Positions 48,001-58,930 of a DNA stretch of 64,000 nt are shown here, one piece after another. Position 1 is the stretch's first letter. Each line of letters starts with the position of its first letter. Origin of the DNA: Rhipicephalus microplus (lineage: Eukaryota > Arthropoda > Arachnida > Ixodida > Ixodidae). Under the pieces are notes generated by a model. The model was not told where the DNA came from. It saw only the letters and a list, made by a program, of their open reading frames with translations, and searched no databases. The translations under genes were made by a program, and so were the position numbers. The stretch lies in the NCBI RefSeq assembly GCF_043290135.1, contig NC_134710.1:11237321-11301320 (forward strand), in the 5' to 3' direction.

Positions 48001-51000
48001 AAACTGTGAACTATTCCACTCTGTTAACGTTGATGGTAACATGGCAGACGCCAGTTTGATATCAAAGGCCAGGTTGTGAGTGGACTCCATAGTGTTCAAC
48101 CCACTGTGCAGAGTCTGCCACTGCATGCTGATGACCACGCTGTAAGAAATGCACATTAAGCGATGTTTGTTTACCATGCCCACCTATAAGACCACAATCT
48201 TTGCTTCACGATGTGTGCCAATTTTTTTTTTCTTTATGAGTAGGCTTTGATAAAACACACAATGTGTGCAAGCCAGCTTTCTCATAAATCACGCCAACGC
48301 CGATTCTTTTAAGTTAGCTTCACTTCTGAAGATAGATGCGTTGCTGAAAAGACATAATCTTCCAGATGAAATATGAACATTTTTATTCGAATAGGATGGC
48401 CCTAGAACCTTTTCTTAGAGTACGAAAAGGAGTGAAGCATGGTGGTATGGTAATGATGCACATGGCATCTTCTTTCCACATTTAAGCATAGGCGATTCAG
48501 TATTTCACCATCATGTTGTCAGAATAAGAAGCATAATAAACACAACAGCACACCACGTACAAGAAGTCTAATTCTCTTGGTTCTAGTTCCATCAGTAAGA
48601 TAATGTATTTCAAGAAAGGGAAAGAATACAATCACTGTTTGTAACACGAAGCCACAAGAAAAGCCTTGAGGCTTTGTGCTACAAATGGGTGGTTGTCTTC
48701 TTTCCCTTTCTAAAACCTACTACCACCTCTTCGGTTTCCACAAAACTCGTTTGCAATAAAGTATCTCGGTTTTTAAATATGCCTTCCTCGGTTAGCTAGC
48801 CCTGTCCTAGGGAACAGCAAACCAGGACACTATATACAATGTTAAGGTGTAAAATGCATGCAGACCTTATTGAACTGACCTCGACAACCTTGACAATCGC
48901 TTATTGCGATAGGATGTGTCTTTTCCTGTAAGAACTCGAGCATTCATACCAAGACCCTCTTTCATCTAAAACATTTGGCAAAGCATGTTACTTTGTTTCT
49001 GCCGATGGGTAAACAGGCCTTGTACACGGAGGTGTAGGTCACATATAATTATTATAAACCTATCATAGGTGCCAAGGAATGGCAAGCATTGGAATGTTAA
49101 ACAACAACAGAGCCATTACGAGGGTTCCGTGAGAAAGAAAGAGATAAGGGGAAAAGCTGGGAGGTTATTCAAGGTTCTACCACGTTGACTACCCTTCATG
49201 TGAGAAAGGAAAAAGCTGTGTTTAAGTCACTGACTGAATAAGTAGCTCATTTCCGTGTCAAACACATGGCTGCCAAATGTGCAGAATAGCAAGAAATCTA
49301 TGAATGATACCCACACCTCCGGCAAATGAGTTTTGTGGAAGTAAGCAAGATGAATGCCTGCCATTGCATCATGTAATCAGCAGCTATGGTTTGTGTACTG
49401 AAGTGCAACCAGCTGGTGTTACTCATGGAAACTGTCCCAGTAATGGACATTAGTTTGTTTATAGTACAAGCAGCTTCCACAGTAAGCGGTTAAAGGTGGA
49501 CTTTAGATCGAATGGATGGGATCGTGTAGACGTAATGTTTTCCTCGTATTGTTTAAGGCCACAGTCGGGGAGAGGTGCAGCTGGGCTTAGCTTGGTGTAG
49601 CTAGGCTTATCTGTTTTTGACAGTACCGTACCAACTCCAAGAGTGGACCGATTGATCAGTATTAGGATCTCAGTGAAATGCAGTCATAGACAGTTTGAAA
49701 TTGGTCTTGAGCTAATACCAACAATATTGTATTTGAGCAAGTCTCTGGAATGGGTGGGACGTTTGAGTGTCATAGAAAGGTGAATATATAAAGGATAGTA
49801 ATTACTTGTGCAAAAGACATCTTTAAGTCACCATTATGCAAATGATAAGTCAAGTAATCACTTGCAATCTGAACAATGTGGGACACAAGCAAGGGTGGTC
49901 ACCACAGCTGACCCTTGAAAAAATATCAGTGAGCAAAGGTTTCTGATTTCACGTGCTTCTCAGGACCTTCCCGTGGATGCTGTGCATTTTTTATTTATCC
50001 GTGGCGTATTCAAACAATATGCATTATTCTAAAAGCAATTTTAAAAGGACACTAAAGGCAACTATTAAGTCGACATTGATTATTGAAATAGCGGCCTAGA
50101 AACCTCGTAGTGTTACTTTTGTGCTGAGAAAAGGTCTATTTTGAAATAAAATCACGTTTTAGTGGTCAGCATTGGGTTAGCACACTTCAAATTACCCGCC
50201 TCAAGAAGCAGACCGACCGGACCGACACACTGCTATCTATATTTGCACGCATCGGATTTCCTTCTGAAATCTAATGCGACAATAGTGTCTTCACCATCTG
50301 GCTTACCTCTACCTTTATGGATAAATGTGGAATAAAAGTGGTGCACAGCTTGATCCATCACCCGCAATCTCATGCGGTAGAGCGTATGCATTCCGTTCTG
50401 AAACGGATACTGAGAGCTCTTTGCTACGTCCACAAATGCGACTGGGAAGCGTGTATTTCTCCCGCTATATGTTCGCTTTGAGATCAGCTCCTCCTGAGAG
50501 CACTGGCTTTAGCCCTGCAGAGCCTGTGTATGGCAGGAGTTTGAGAACACTATTGCGAATGCTACGCGAGTCCTGGGAGGCCCGGCTTTACTGCGCTAGT
50601 AGCAGCACACCGAAAGAAGCGAGAACCACAATGGCAATGACGGCCATTGATCAATTTGTCACCATTGGCTTCGAAATTGCAGACGTTTTTTATTCAACTG
50701 CGCCCCTCTAGATGGCACTACCTGTCCAGTGTAACTACGCGAAAGGTGATTTTTTGAATCACTCGTGCCATTCCCCATAGCAGAGTCCTCCCATAGTAAC
50801 GTCTGGTGATTCTTTTTTCCATGAATTAAACAGAAATGAACAGGCAGCATTTTATTGAGTCTCTTGATGCACAGAAGATTCTTTATTTAGTGCAGCTAGA
50901 TTCATTACTAGTGATTAATTGTAGGCGGTCTGTCTTATGTCATCGTGATCATTTTGAGAGTATTCTACTGTGGTGCATGTGTTCTTGTGCATTTACCTTA

Positions 51001-53562
51001 ATTTTTTGGTAACTAGGGCATTGTTGTTTATAATATTGTCGTTTTAGATGTTGTCATACATTGAGCTTTCACTCTGACGTAAATTGTTATTTGACTTTAC
51101 TGGTCCCTGGAGGTGTAAGAATTTAAATAAGATGATATTTGGATAAAAAATTAAATACTAAAGATTTCCTTTTTCTCTAAACGAAGCAAAGAGGATCATT
51201 CAAAATCTGTTTGCTAAAAGAAAAATGTTTTTATTATATGATATACATAAGCATGTAATGCGAAATGCCAGTGAATTCCCAGTAAACCTATGAGCTAGTA
51301 AATAAAAAACATCCGATTTGTTATAGTATCGTAGATCATGACAGTGACTGTAATAAAACAAGGCAACATCATGTCGCCATAATACTCATGGTGCGGTGTT
51401 GTTTACTTAGGTTTCAAATGCTTTCCATTACCAGAAAAGGAGGCGATTATATCTTAAAAGGTTAATATCAGTCTTGAGATGTTCATCCACAGCACATGAT
51501 CTACATAGACTGGTGTTGTTCTCCTCTTTGTCCCATGATGCAGATGAATGTCTGGAGATGTGGAGTTCAAACAGGAAACTGCAGATATCTCAGAAATGGT
51601 ACTAGCCTTGAGGCCCTTGCTAAGATTGCTTGAGCATTGGCCAGTTCCAATTCTGCAACATAACTCCTAAACTACACAAGAAATTTTCCAGCTTTAGTTT
51701 GTGCTGATTGATAATCACAGTTTCTGGTGTTCGCGAATCCTGATAATGTGTAACTTGCAAAATGGCTTGGCACATGAGGTAAAACAAGGAGTACACAGTA
51801 ACTTGGTCATCGGCAGGATTTTTCTCTAGGGGGGAGGGGCGTGCAAACCAGTGTTGCCTTGCGACTGCTAGAGGGGCACCGCTGTAGCTTGGGTTAGGGC
51901 AAGTGCTGGCGAGGCTTGAAGGGGGCTTGTGCCCCTTTTGCACCCCCTGCCAACCCCTATGCGCAGTAATGCCCCACTGTTTAATTAAAACATTGTTTGT
52001 ATGAATAACTCAAATTATTATTTTTGTGGGCACCATAGTTTTGCGATACTTCCTGACTACAGAGTTGAGAGGCCCTGTCAATAGTCTAGAAAGCATGCAC
52101 GTTGACTGTTAGTCTACTACTGCAATGACTACAAAAAGGCTTTTATGCTCAAGGGCTCTGTGGAGAGCAAAGATGATTTCTAGCACAAACACTGGGCTTT
52201 CCACTTTTTTTCATCTGTTTGATAATATCTTGTGCATAGAAGTCGATGGTTAAAGAACAGCTCCTTCTCCTGCTTACTAGCTTCATCAGCAAGCAGTGGC
52301 CATCCCTACAAAAGTTATCTTCCCTTTTTTTTAACTTTATTTGAGTGAAAGTCTTTTCAGTGGCAATTCTGTTAGTGCGAAACACATTGAAATTATTTCT
52401 TATGGTCCACTGAACACTTGCACTGTGATTCTTTAGAGATAGCAGCAACCAAGCTAATTCACTGGAGTCGTTCACATTTTATTTGCTCATATTTAATCAA
52501 ATCTCAATTTCTTTTTGCACTGTGATGCACAGTACAAAATTTAATTATGGAGCTTTATATCAGTAAATCTCTAAACTATTATCTGAAAAGATTTGTTATT
52601 ATTGGCTAATCAGTTTATGGGTGGCATGGATTGGCAATCAAAGCTCCCAGCAAGACGAGTGCTTCTACGTTTAAAAAAATGAATGTATTGAATGAAGCAG
52701 CTTTATACATGAAGGTTGTGTAGCCATATGTGTTTCAAGAGTTCATAAACCAAACTTTGTGCAGGTTTCCAGTTCGTGCGTGCTGAAGGCTTCGTGTTTG
52801 GGCACGTGGCAGATGGAGGTATTATGGAATCCTGTGCCAGCGAGCTATTGCGCTACAGACGCATTATTGATGCTGAGGACATTCTTGTGTTTGCAGACAT
52901 AAAGAAAAAACACTGGTCAGCATCAGGGAGTTCTTTCAACATTATATTGTTGTTCCAGTCATGCCAATTGTGTTTCATTAATGTCTACATGTAATTTCAC
53001 CCTGGCCAGTTCACATGCAATCAAAAGTGACGTCAGAATCCTGGAAACAATGAAAGCAGCCGAATTCTTTCCGTGTGATGGCATCATCCTAACTGGAGGT
53101 GCAACAGGCCTTCTACCCAGTACAACTGAACTGCAAGGTGTGCGCTTGTGAAATGTTGCTTCTGTTAAAAATGTCATGAGCCAGCATAGTTTTGTTTTTT
53201 GATTCAGTGCAACCACACATGGCTGCCAGTAATCATTTACAAACAGAAGCCACTGTAATGTTGCATTCTTGCATTACAGCCTTTCATAATTGCAAGCATT
53301 ACATGTGACCGAGTGTATTGCTGCTTTTCAGAGGTGAAAGCAGAAGCAACAGTGCCCATGCTACTTGGATCAGGAATCAGAGAGAACAACGTTCAAGATT
53401 TTTTTTGCAGCAGATGCAGTGATTGTGGGATCATCATTTAAACATGGAAATATCTGGAGCGGTGCACTGAATGCTCTACAGGTGGAGGCATTCATGGAAA
53501 AGGTGCACACATACGTCAAACATTATCATATTCATCTTAACTCTGTAATACAAAAGAAATAA
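38827..53562 (+). CDS. BtpA/SgcQ-family TIM-barrel protein, six exons, two homopolymer frame breaks
   Basis: Exons: 38827-38911, 38984-39066, 46997-47184, 52765-52915, 53010-53137, 53332-53562. Splice sites are GT/AG throughout and phases agree. The product (~287 residues if the two breaks are ignored) has the BtpA family's order of blocks: AVIGMIHVQALPG near the start, VDAACEEAEMYKKCGV, DGVLVENMFDLPYV, CGVQILAGNNKSALAVAAA, VRAEGFVFGHVADGG, then SHAIKSDV…ILTGGATG, and a closing AVIVGSSFKHG. BtpA in cyanobacteria supports photosystem I. Metazoan members are of unknown function, often predicted mitochondrial. Exon 3 has A7 (47098-47104) and exon 6 T8 (53399-53406). Each is one base too many for the conserved frame, so this is either a pseudogene or carries sequence errors. 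Confidence 0.85.
39839..40078 (-). repeat. Ruka SINE, full length
   Basis: The tRNA-like head is at the right end (minus strand ccccgccacggtggtctggt … gggttgcgggatcgaatccc). The flanks catgatatggttg and cacgatatcgttg are a 13-bp target duplication with two differences, so this is an older insertion than its neighbour at 40621. Confidence 0.92.
40621..40848 (+). repeat. Ruka SINE, full length
   Basis: Pol III-type head with box A (TGGTATAGTGGC) and box B (GGTTCAAATCC), the Ruka body and an (aatc)n tail. It is flanked by a perfect 13-bp duplication cattaatacacta (40608-40620, 40849-40861). The head resembles a tRNA but continues into the SINE body, so it is not a tRNA gene. Confidence 0.95.
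40898..41055 (-). repeat. Ruka SINE, 5'-truncated
   Basis: Flanked by a perfect 16-bp duplication aattcatctaactttt (40882-40897, 41056-41071). It lacks the tRNA head, as expected from incomplete reverse transcription. It lies 36 bases from the previous SINE's duplication, in opposite orientation. Confidence 0.93.
41239..41257 (+). repeat. G19 homopolymer
   Basis: An uninterrupted run of 19 G followed by an A-rich tract. Length is likely to be unstable or mis-assembled. Confidence 0.9.
41722..41880 (+). repeat. Diverged Ruka-related SINE
   Basis: A box B-like ggttcaattcctgg is followed by ggcagctgcattt, gggggcgaaa and accccaggtgg, all in Ruka order but with many changes. Confidence 0.6.
44500..45295. 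repeat. Two copies of a GAGTGAGTCTGAG-rich repeat
   Basis: About 44500-44700 and 45050-45295 share the order actcactcagactcagatc / gagtctgtgtgagt / ctcaggaaa…tttt / gagtccaaagc / atatatttt…gagtgagt / ccgacc or ccaacc. They are direct repeats ~550 bp apart, each internally built of degenerate gagt words. Confidence 0.7.
46997..47184 (+). CDS. BtpA-like gene, exon 3 (frame break in A7)
   Basis: The acceptor cctcag precedes GATGGTGTCCTCGTTGAAAA. The first half reads DGVLVENMFDLPYV, and the second half, one base shifted after the A7 run at 47098-47104, reads LPCGVQILAGNNKSALAVAA. Both halves match the family, so only one base is surplus. Confidence 0.85.
47641..48139 (-). pseudogene. Exon-like minus-strand sequence of unknown origin
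   Basis: 47991-48139 is an open 49-codon stretch (VVISMQWQTLHSGLNTME…) bounded by ttacag and gtaagt. 47892 down to 47641 is open too (KHNWPHECRLRLMLFVEDMR…LISLPSRDDKDYVSYKLR). Both look like genuine protein rather than chance. Joined directly their phases disagree, so an exon is missing between them or they are relics. They lie antisense inside an intron of the BtpA-like gene. I cannot name the protein. Confidence 0.3.
50037..50236 (+). repeat. Left end of a tick dispersed repeat (MITE-like)
   Basis: Begins ttttaaaaggacactaaagg and continues with cgacattgattattgaaata. The start after a TTAA recalls the MITE at 26959, but no right end is present. It runs straight into retroelement integrase sequence. 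Confidence 0.45.
50237..50640 (+). pseudogene. Gypsy-type integrase fragment
   Basis: In shifting frames it reads FARIGFPSEI, CDN (second catalytic Asp of the D,D-35-E core), CGIKVVHSLIHHPQS, HAVERMHSVLKRILRAL (containing the catalytic Glu), CDWEACISPA and STGFSPAEPVYGRSLRT. This is the usual order of a tick gypsy integrase core and its GFSPAELVYGR-like box. At least three frameshifts and a stop (CAA to TAA before CDN) kill it. Neither the zinc-binding N-terminus nor an LTR is present. Confidence 0.8.
52765..53562 (+). CDS. BtpA-like gene, exons 4-6 (frame break in T8)
   Basis: Exon 4 carries FVRAEGFVFGHVADGG and RRIIDAEDILVFADIKKKH. Exon 5 carries AAEFFPCDGIILTGGATG. Exon 6 carries VPMLLGSGIRENNVQDFF, then after the T8 run (53399-53406) the frame shifts by one to AADAVIVGSSFKHGNIWSGA and ends at the TAA at 53560-53562. 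Confidence 0.85.
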
Positions 53563-53590
53563 TGACAGCTTTGAACTGGAATGTGGCCTA

Positions 53591-53596
53591 AATAAA
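53591..53596 (+). terminator. Polyadenylation signal of BtpA-like gene
   Basis: AATAAA 29 bases after the stop codon, followed by a T-rich stretch. Confidence 0.75.
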
Positions 53597-54544
53597 TTTT
53601 TTAATTTTTTTTTTCTTCCCATCTTTCTCAGGATGCATCTAAACATAGTAATAGCCTATTGGAATATTGGTCATCATTTTATAAATAACAGTTATACAGT
53701 TTTCATGGTTAACATTTGTTTCATCATACAATATTTTTATCTCTGGTATTTTCAATATGAAGTGCAGAAACTATAAAACATTTTTCGTTGGATATATTCC
53801 GGTGACACAGTACCACACAACGTATGCATAGTGAGTACACTTTCCAAGTGCATCAGTAGTGAAGCATGATCAATCTGTACAAGTATGTTTTCTTGTTGTA
53901 CATCTGCTGCACCTATGTGCACAACAAATAGTGGATAGCACGATACATGAATTCATAAAAGAGCTTTCAATAATATGCATCCATTGAAAACTCGACAGAA
54001 AGGCTTAGCCAAGTAACTTGTCAAAGACCGTAAACTGCACGGGTACAAAAATGCCATAGAAGTAACCACGAAATGCACAAATCGAAGTTAGTGCCGTTTG
54101 TAAGCTTTATGCTTTTGTAAGACACTCGCACGTACTACATACTGTCATTCACAAAGCACAAATCTGAGGTGCTGCAAAACCGACATATTAACAGTTGAGC
54201 CGACCATTGCAGCAGTTTGTATATATATTTTTCTTTAGATCTGCATAGGTGAAGTTCAGCTCAGAAAGAAATTACCGCTGGCATTCTATAATTAAGTATT
54301 TACATATGATTAATTAATTACACGCATATAATTAATTACATATGATTATATTTAATGACATACGACCAATCTAGCTGTTTACTGGTCACGAAATTGCACA
54401 TTATCGCTCTTGTAATGCATTGTAGTGTTTTTTTAGCCAAGAAACTTAGAGTAAAGCTGAATCAATAATTACTGACTCTCCAAGAAGATCGTGCCATATT
54501 TGCTTTTTGCTTGATGCCGGACTTACGGTGTGTTGCCTTTTGCA

Positions 54545-54692
54545 GGAAAGAAGTGATGGGACTTTTTCGGACCAAGAAAGCAAGGACACAACAAGTCATG
54601 CTCCTGAAGTTAGCACCAGGCCAAGCAAAATTCCCAGGATAGCCATTGAATCACTCAGTCAGGCGACACAAGAAATGAGCGGACCTCAGTAG
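54545..54692 (+). CDS. Possible terminal exon of an unidentified gene
   Basis: Following a ttttgcag acceptor, 49 codons run in frame (ERSDGTFSDQESKDTTSHAP … SQATQEMSGPQ) to a TAG. The composition is hydrophilic and Ser/Thr-rich, plausible for a C-terminal tail. No upstream partner exon was found, and chance cannot be excluded. Confidence 0.3.
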
Positions 54693-56121
54693 ACGTGATG
54701 TTTATTATGCCACCAGCAACTTTTTTCATTCAAGTGTTTGTAAGCTATTTTTGCCACGCTGCACTTTGGTGCTAGATGTTTTATATATTTTTGAAAGCCT
54801 TTTTGTACAACACATGAGCAGCTTCTAGATTCATTTGCGCGAGGCATCACAATTAATGTACAGTATGACATGATGCAGCCACTGTGCAGGCATTTTCATA
54901 TATCGTGTTAACAGCAAAAACATGCTTTTTATCACTTTTAATTTTTGCCCTCCCCGCCTTATGTAGTGAGCTGTTTCTAAAGTAGGTAGCAAGAATGTGC
55001 ATTTTCTTAAGACTGTGCCAGGAATGTGTACCAGATAAACGAGCATAGCATGTTGTAAATATCATTGTAGTCGCTCGTGACAGTTGCATATTCAATTAAA
55101 AACTTCCTGTGGTAACCCATTGCTGCATTCTGCATCTGATTTCTGTTCTGTATTTAATCACAAGCATTGTACATAAATTCACACTTAGTGTTCTTTCAAT
55201 AAGGGCCTTTAAAAAGTTTGGGCAAACTGACCAAATAAGCACAGCGTGCGGGTACCCATACTGAGCAAGAGCAACTAATGCAGCAGAGGGGTTGGATTTT
55301 TTTTTATATGAAAAGCGAACATGTACAATGAAGGGGGAATTAGCATGGGCAAATTAATGTTTTCATTAAAATGTGAATGAAACGTCTTTCTACAGGCAGG
55401 ATCTAAACCTTCATCTTCATGTAGTCCTTTCCCTTTAGAACTGCTTCGACAGCTGTTGGTCAGCCATCAGTTTTTTTCAATGTGTATGTCTTCTTCTTTA
55501 ACTCTGGGAAAATCAGCAATTGCCACCCATGGACTCTGTAAAAGGTACCACGATTCGGGGTGTCTGTAGAACCCTAGAACCCTTGAAAGCCCTGGAACCC
55601 TTGAAGTTGAGTATGTTGTCTAGGCACTGGAAACCACCTGAATGACTTTTTCTTGAAAACTTTTGACTTTCATAAGTAGCGTGTAATTCGAGTAACGAAA
55701 AAAAGAGGTTTTAAAAATTACCTGACCTATACTTTCTAGGGCAGATCAACATGGAACTGGTGAAATCTCAAATTTGGATATGGTGCATAATACAACTCTG
55801 GATATATAGCATCTGGAAAGGATACACTTGGAAGTTCATTATGATGGTAATTCAGTATAAAAAAAATGTTTGGCACAAGTACTACTTGGCTTCACTGTAA
55901 TACATGCCCATGTTGCAGTGGAGTATTCTTAGGCAAATTCGTCATTACCAAGTGCAGACTAGGTCTTGCTTCATATTTTTGTGGCATATATAATCTTCAG
56001 ATTAAATATCCCCAGACTAAATTACTTTTAATTTGTTCATGTGATAGCAATAATAAGCACAGTAGGCACAGCACATAATGCCACATGCACATTATGTAAT
56101 ATTCATTAACGGGGTTGTGCG

Positions 56122-56157
56122 CTGGAGCCAACAGGCAGACTTGCCTGTTGGCTCCAG
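56122..56157. repeat. Perfect 16-bp hairpin with 4-base loop
   Basis: ctggagccaacaggca and its exact complement are separated by gact. It is too short for a typical pre-miRNA. It sits just outside the SINE at 56220. Confidence 0.85.
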
Positions 56158-56219
56158 TACGAACCCTGTCACGAATTTTTAATCATAAGATTCCATCTTC
56201 TCCAGCCTCCTGGCTTTTT

Positions 56220-56415
56220 TTTGCATTTTTAACACAAAAGTGCTTTATGCAGGGGTTCGCCGTGGCTCTGCTGACGAATTTCCGTCACAGATATGACGTA
56301 AAATATATGCTAACATATTGCAAAGAAAGAAACAGGAAGGAAAAGTTCCGCAGCAGGACGTCGAACCAGCGAACTCACGCTCCTCAGAGCGCGACGCTAA
56401 CCACTAAGCCACGGT
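56220..56415 (-). repeat. tRNA-derived SINE (non-Ruka family)
   Basis: The minus strand begins CCGTGGCTTAGTGGTTAGCG (box A TGGCTTAGTGG) and has box B GGTTCGACGTCC ~45 bases on, as a tRNA gene would. It then runs into a pyrimidine-rich body. It is not a functional tRNA: no CCA-proximal acceptor stem closes the head. Confidence 0.65.
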
Positions 56416-57716
56416 TTGACCTTTCTCCAACTTGTCAACGGCGAGCCATTTATATACACCATGTACCACTGGCAATCCTCAAAGTTGAGCAACTACAGCA
56501 CATTTTCGTCATCAGTAGCGAAATGGCACGACAGGCGGGCGTGCTCTGAAGGTCCTCGTGGGTGGCATCTCACGCGTCGCTATGCATGCGTGCCGCCACG
56601 TGGGGTGGTCAAAGTATGTATTGATGTTCTCTAGCCTGGTGGCCCACTCGCTTATCTTGGGATTTGGGTGCTTTGTACCTCTTGTGCTTCCACCGCAAAT
56701 TAGCTTTGAAGTTACAGTAGTTAAAGTGAGCACGAATGTCACTTCGCTCGCCGCGTTTACGAAATTAGCATGCTGCTCACACACCAAGTAAGAATTGTGA
56801 CAGTTGTTCACGCTCATCCTGTGTATACCTGTGCGTTCATTTCGTTCATCTTTCTTTCTGTATGAGCAGCATGCCTAAAGTGTCGAGCTGTGACAGTTTG
56901 TCTGCACTTGTCCTGTGCATGCTCATTTCGTGCATGCTTTGTGCTTTAGGTGTGTGCTACAAGTTTCGATCTACTAGCTGTTTTTTGCGTGACATAGTAA
57001 TTTGTTGCTGTAGCATTAATTCCTTCACCCTTGTGGTGAAACAATGCACAATGAACGCTCAAATATCTCTGGGAGGACACGTCTCAATTTCGTGTTATAC
57101 TGATTCCTAAATAGAAGGATCAGCCACTTTTTTTTTCTTTGCTTTTGCTCATTCAGCCTATCATTTAAAAACTCTCTGCAGAGTCTGTCCTTAGTGAGAC
57201 TTGATGCTGAACTTGAGAAACTGTGCAACAATTTCAGAAGAGTTTGCTGGTGTGCCATGGTGTTAAAGCTTCATAGCTGTTGTGATAGGTATTGTAGTGA
57301 AGCATGCCTGAGTGCCTTTAGTGTGCAGGTTTGCATAGATAAATTTTAAAACGAGGCACAGTAATTTTAATTATTTTTGTTGCTTTTTAATATTGCAATC
57401 GCTGCTTATGTTTTGTAAAGAATATACATGCAAGTTCATGTAGGAGGGTCAAATTTTAAATAAATGATGGCACATCAAAATTATGCCGCATGATCGAGGC
57501 TGAGATGCATGCAAAAGCTGTATTGTCTAAACGAATACTTTAAAATGCGCTTGTGAACGATTCAAGCTGCCCTCACCATGCTCCGATTGTGTTATGCTCT
57601 ATGTACTCTTGCAATAAAGGTGCGACAGAATGAAACAGGAATAGAACAGCTTTACGGCTTTATTTGTGCACACTGCTATCAATTTACTACAGCTGATCAC
57701 CTAGGCTCTGCGAAAG

Positions 57717-58414
57717 TTACTTTGATGGCTTCTCGGTGTCGGCGGGTGGTGTCTTAGGCTCCTTCATCATCCAAGACACAGCATTCACGCACCACGAAGC
57801 AGCTTGTTTTGAATATTCTGGCGTGTTCAGAAGGTGCTTGAATGTGGCCTTGACACCTGCAGGACAGGGAAGGAAGGAAGGGCATCGTTCTGCTCCTCTC
57901 AAACTTTTTAACTCCATCTGAAAGTTACAAAATTGGCAGAGAGGGAGAGAGAAAAGCAAAGGAAAGGCAGGGAGATTAATCAGGTTGCACCCAGTTTGCT
58001 ACCTTACCAAGGGGAAGGGGGGGAAAGAGAGAGAAAATAATGTGCTTGAATGCTTAGCAGTATGTACCAATCAGGCTCAGGAGGTTATGAAACTGAACTG
58101 TCGCAGGGTTCGAACAGGACGACTTCGACTGTCTTACACGAAGTAGACTACAATCCATGATGTCAAAGAAGGCTTGCAAGGACTGGCTCCATGGTACCCA
58201 GAACTTGCTGTGCATTTCGAGCTGATTGGCTTGTCCATCCACCAGCTTGGTGATAAGTGAGTGCTTGGTGCTTGCCAGTGGCCTCAACACAGCAATTACA
58301 GAGGTATGGGAAGGTGAGGGGAGAACAACTGCAAGCACATGAAGGAGCCAACTCTTTGAGGTTGGGAGTACACATATCACGTTTGCATGACTATGGTGTG
58401 CCTCCAATTCTAAT
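57717..58414 (-). CDS. Last two exons of an unrecognised gene
   Basis: The final exon (57856-57717, acceptor cctgcag, stop TAA) encodes VKATFKHLLNTPEYSKQAAS … MMKEPKTPPADTEKPSK. The previous exon ends at 58068 (donor gtacat) and is open back to at least ~58330, possibly 58414. It includes VIAVLRPLASTKHSLITKL and QSLQAFFDIMDCSLLRV. The phases agree (one base plus two). The sequence looks alpha-helical, like the end of a HEAT-type or similar scaffold protein, but I do not recognise the family. Upstream exons would lie further right, beyond or among the retroelements. Confidence 0.6.
57940..58040 (-). mobile_element. LINE 3'-UTR fragment inside the 211-bp intron
   Basis: The minus strand reads ggtaaggtagcaaactgggt … aacctgattaatctccctgc. 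This corresponds to gggtagcaaaccggacatgc … ggttgacctccctgcctttc at 63665-63720, the 3' UTR of the RNase H LINE. It fills about half of the 57857-58067 intron. Confidence 0.75.
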
Positions 58415-58691
58415 GTGCAGGTAATCATAAATTAGAAAAATCTGAGAAAGGCAAAACTTGATGCCTATTTCACTTCTGGGTCCAGTGGTAATGTGCACAG
58501 ACATTCTAGGGCTACATTTATAAAGAAATAAAATTGAAAAGTTATAATCTTGCAAATATAGTACTGTTTGTCTAGGGTTTTTATCGTGGTCATGGCAGTT
58601 CTTGGGACTCGTCTTGAGTTATCCTGTGTCCTGTAACCTAGAATATACTTAACTTTTATAGCCATTCTGTGGGGGCAACCTTCCTCTATTT

Positions 58692-58880
58692 CATGGGATC
58701 GAATCCTGGCTGCGGCGGCTGCATTTCCGATGAAGGCGGAAATGTTGTAGGCCCGTGTCCTCAGATTTGGGTGCACGGTAAAGAACCCCAGGTGGTCGAA
58801 ATTTCCGGAGCCCGCCATTACGGCGTCTCTCATAACCATATGGTGGTTTTGGAACGTTAAACCCCGCAAATCAAACAAAT
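58692..58880 (+). repeat. Ruka SINE, 5'-truncated
   Basis: Starts inside the head at the box B (gggatcgaatcctggctgcg) and contains the whole body through cataaccatatggtggtttt and the (aatc)-like tail. Confidence 0.88.
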
Positions 58881-58930
58881 CAAACCTTCCTCTATCAGAA
58901 GTCTAGTACTGCAACATTGTGTAGAATTCT

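Larger units (their letters stand above)
47185..52764. other. BtpA-like gene intron 3 (5.6 kb)
   Basis: Holds the minus-strand exon-like block at 47.6-48.1 kb, an apparent LINE 3'-UTR relic near 49100-49210 (minus strand) and, at 50.0-50.7 kb, a repeat joined to a gypsy integrase fragment. The rest is featureless. Confidence 0.55.
53600..57716. other. Intergenic, mostly unassigned
   Basis: Contains an exon-like block at 54545-54692, a hairpin at 56122 and a tRNA-derived SINE at 56220-56415. Otherwise AT-rich with no coding signal. Confidence 0.5.

Noticed and set aside
56122..56157. microRNA hairpin
   Set aside because: The perfect stem is only 16 bp with a 4-base loop; the pairing outside it is weak, too short for a normal precursor.
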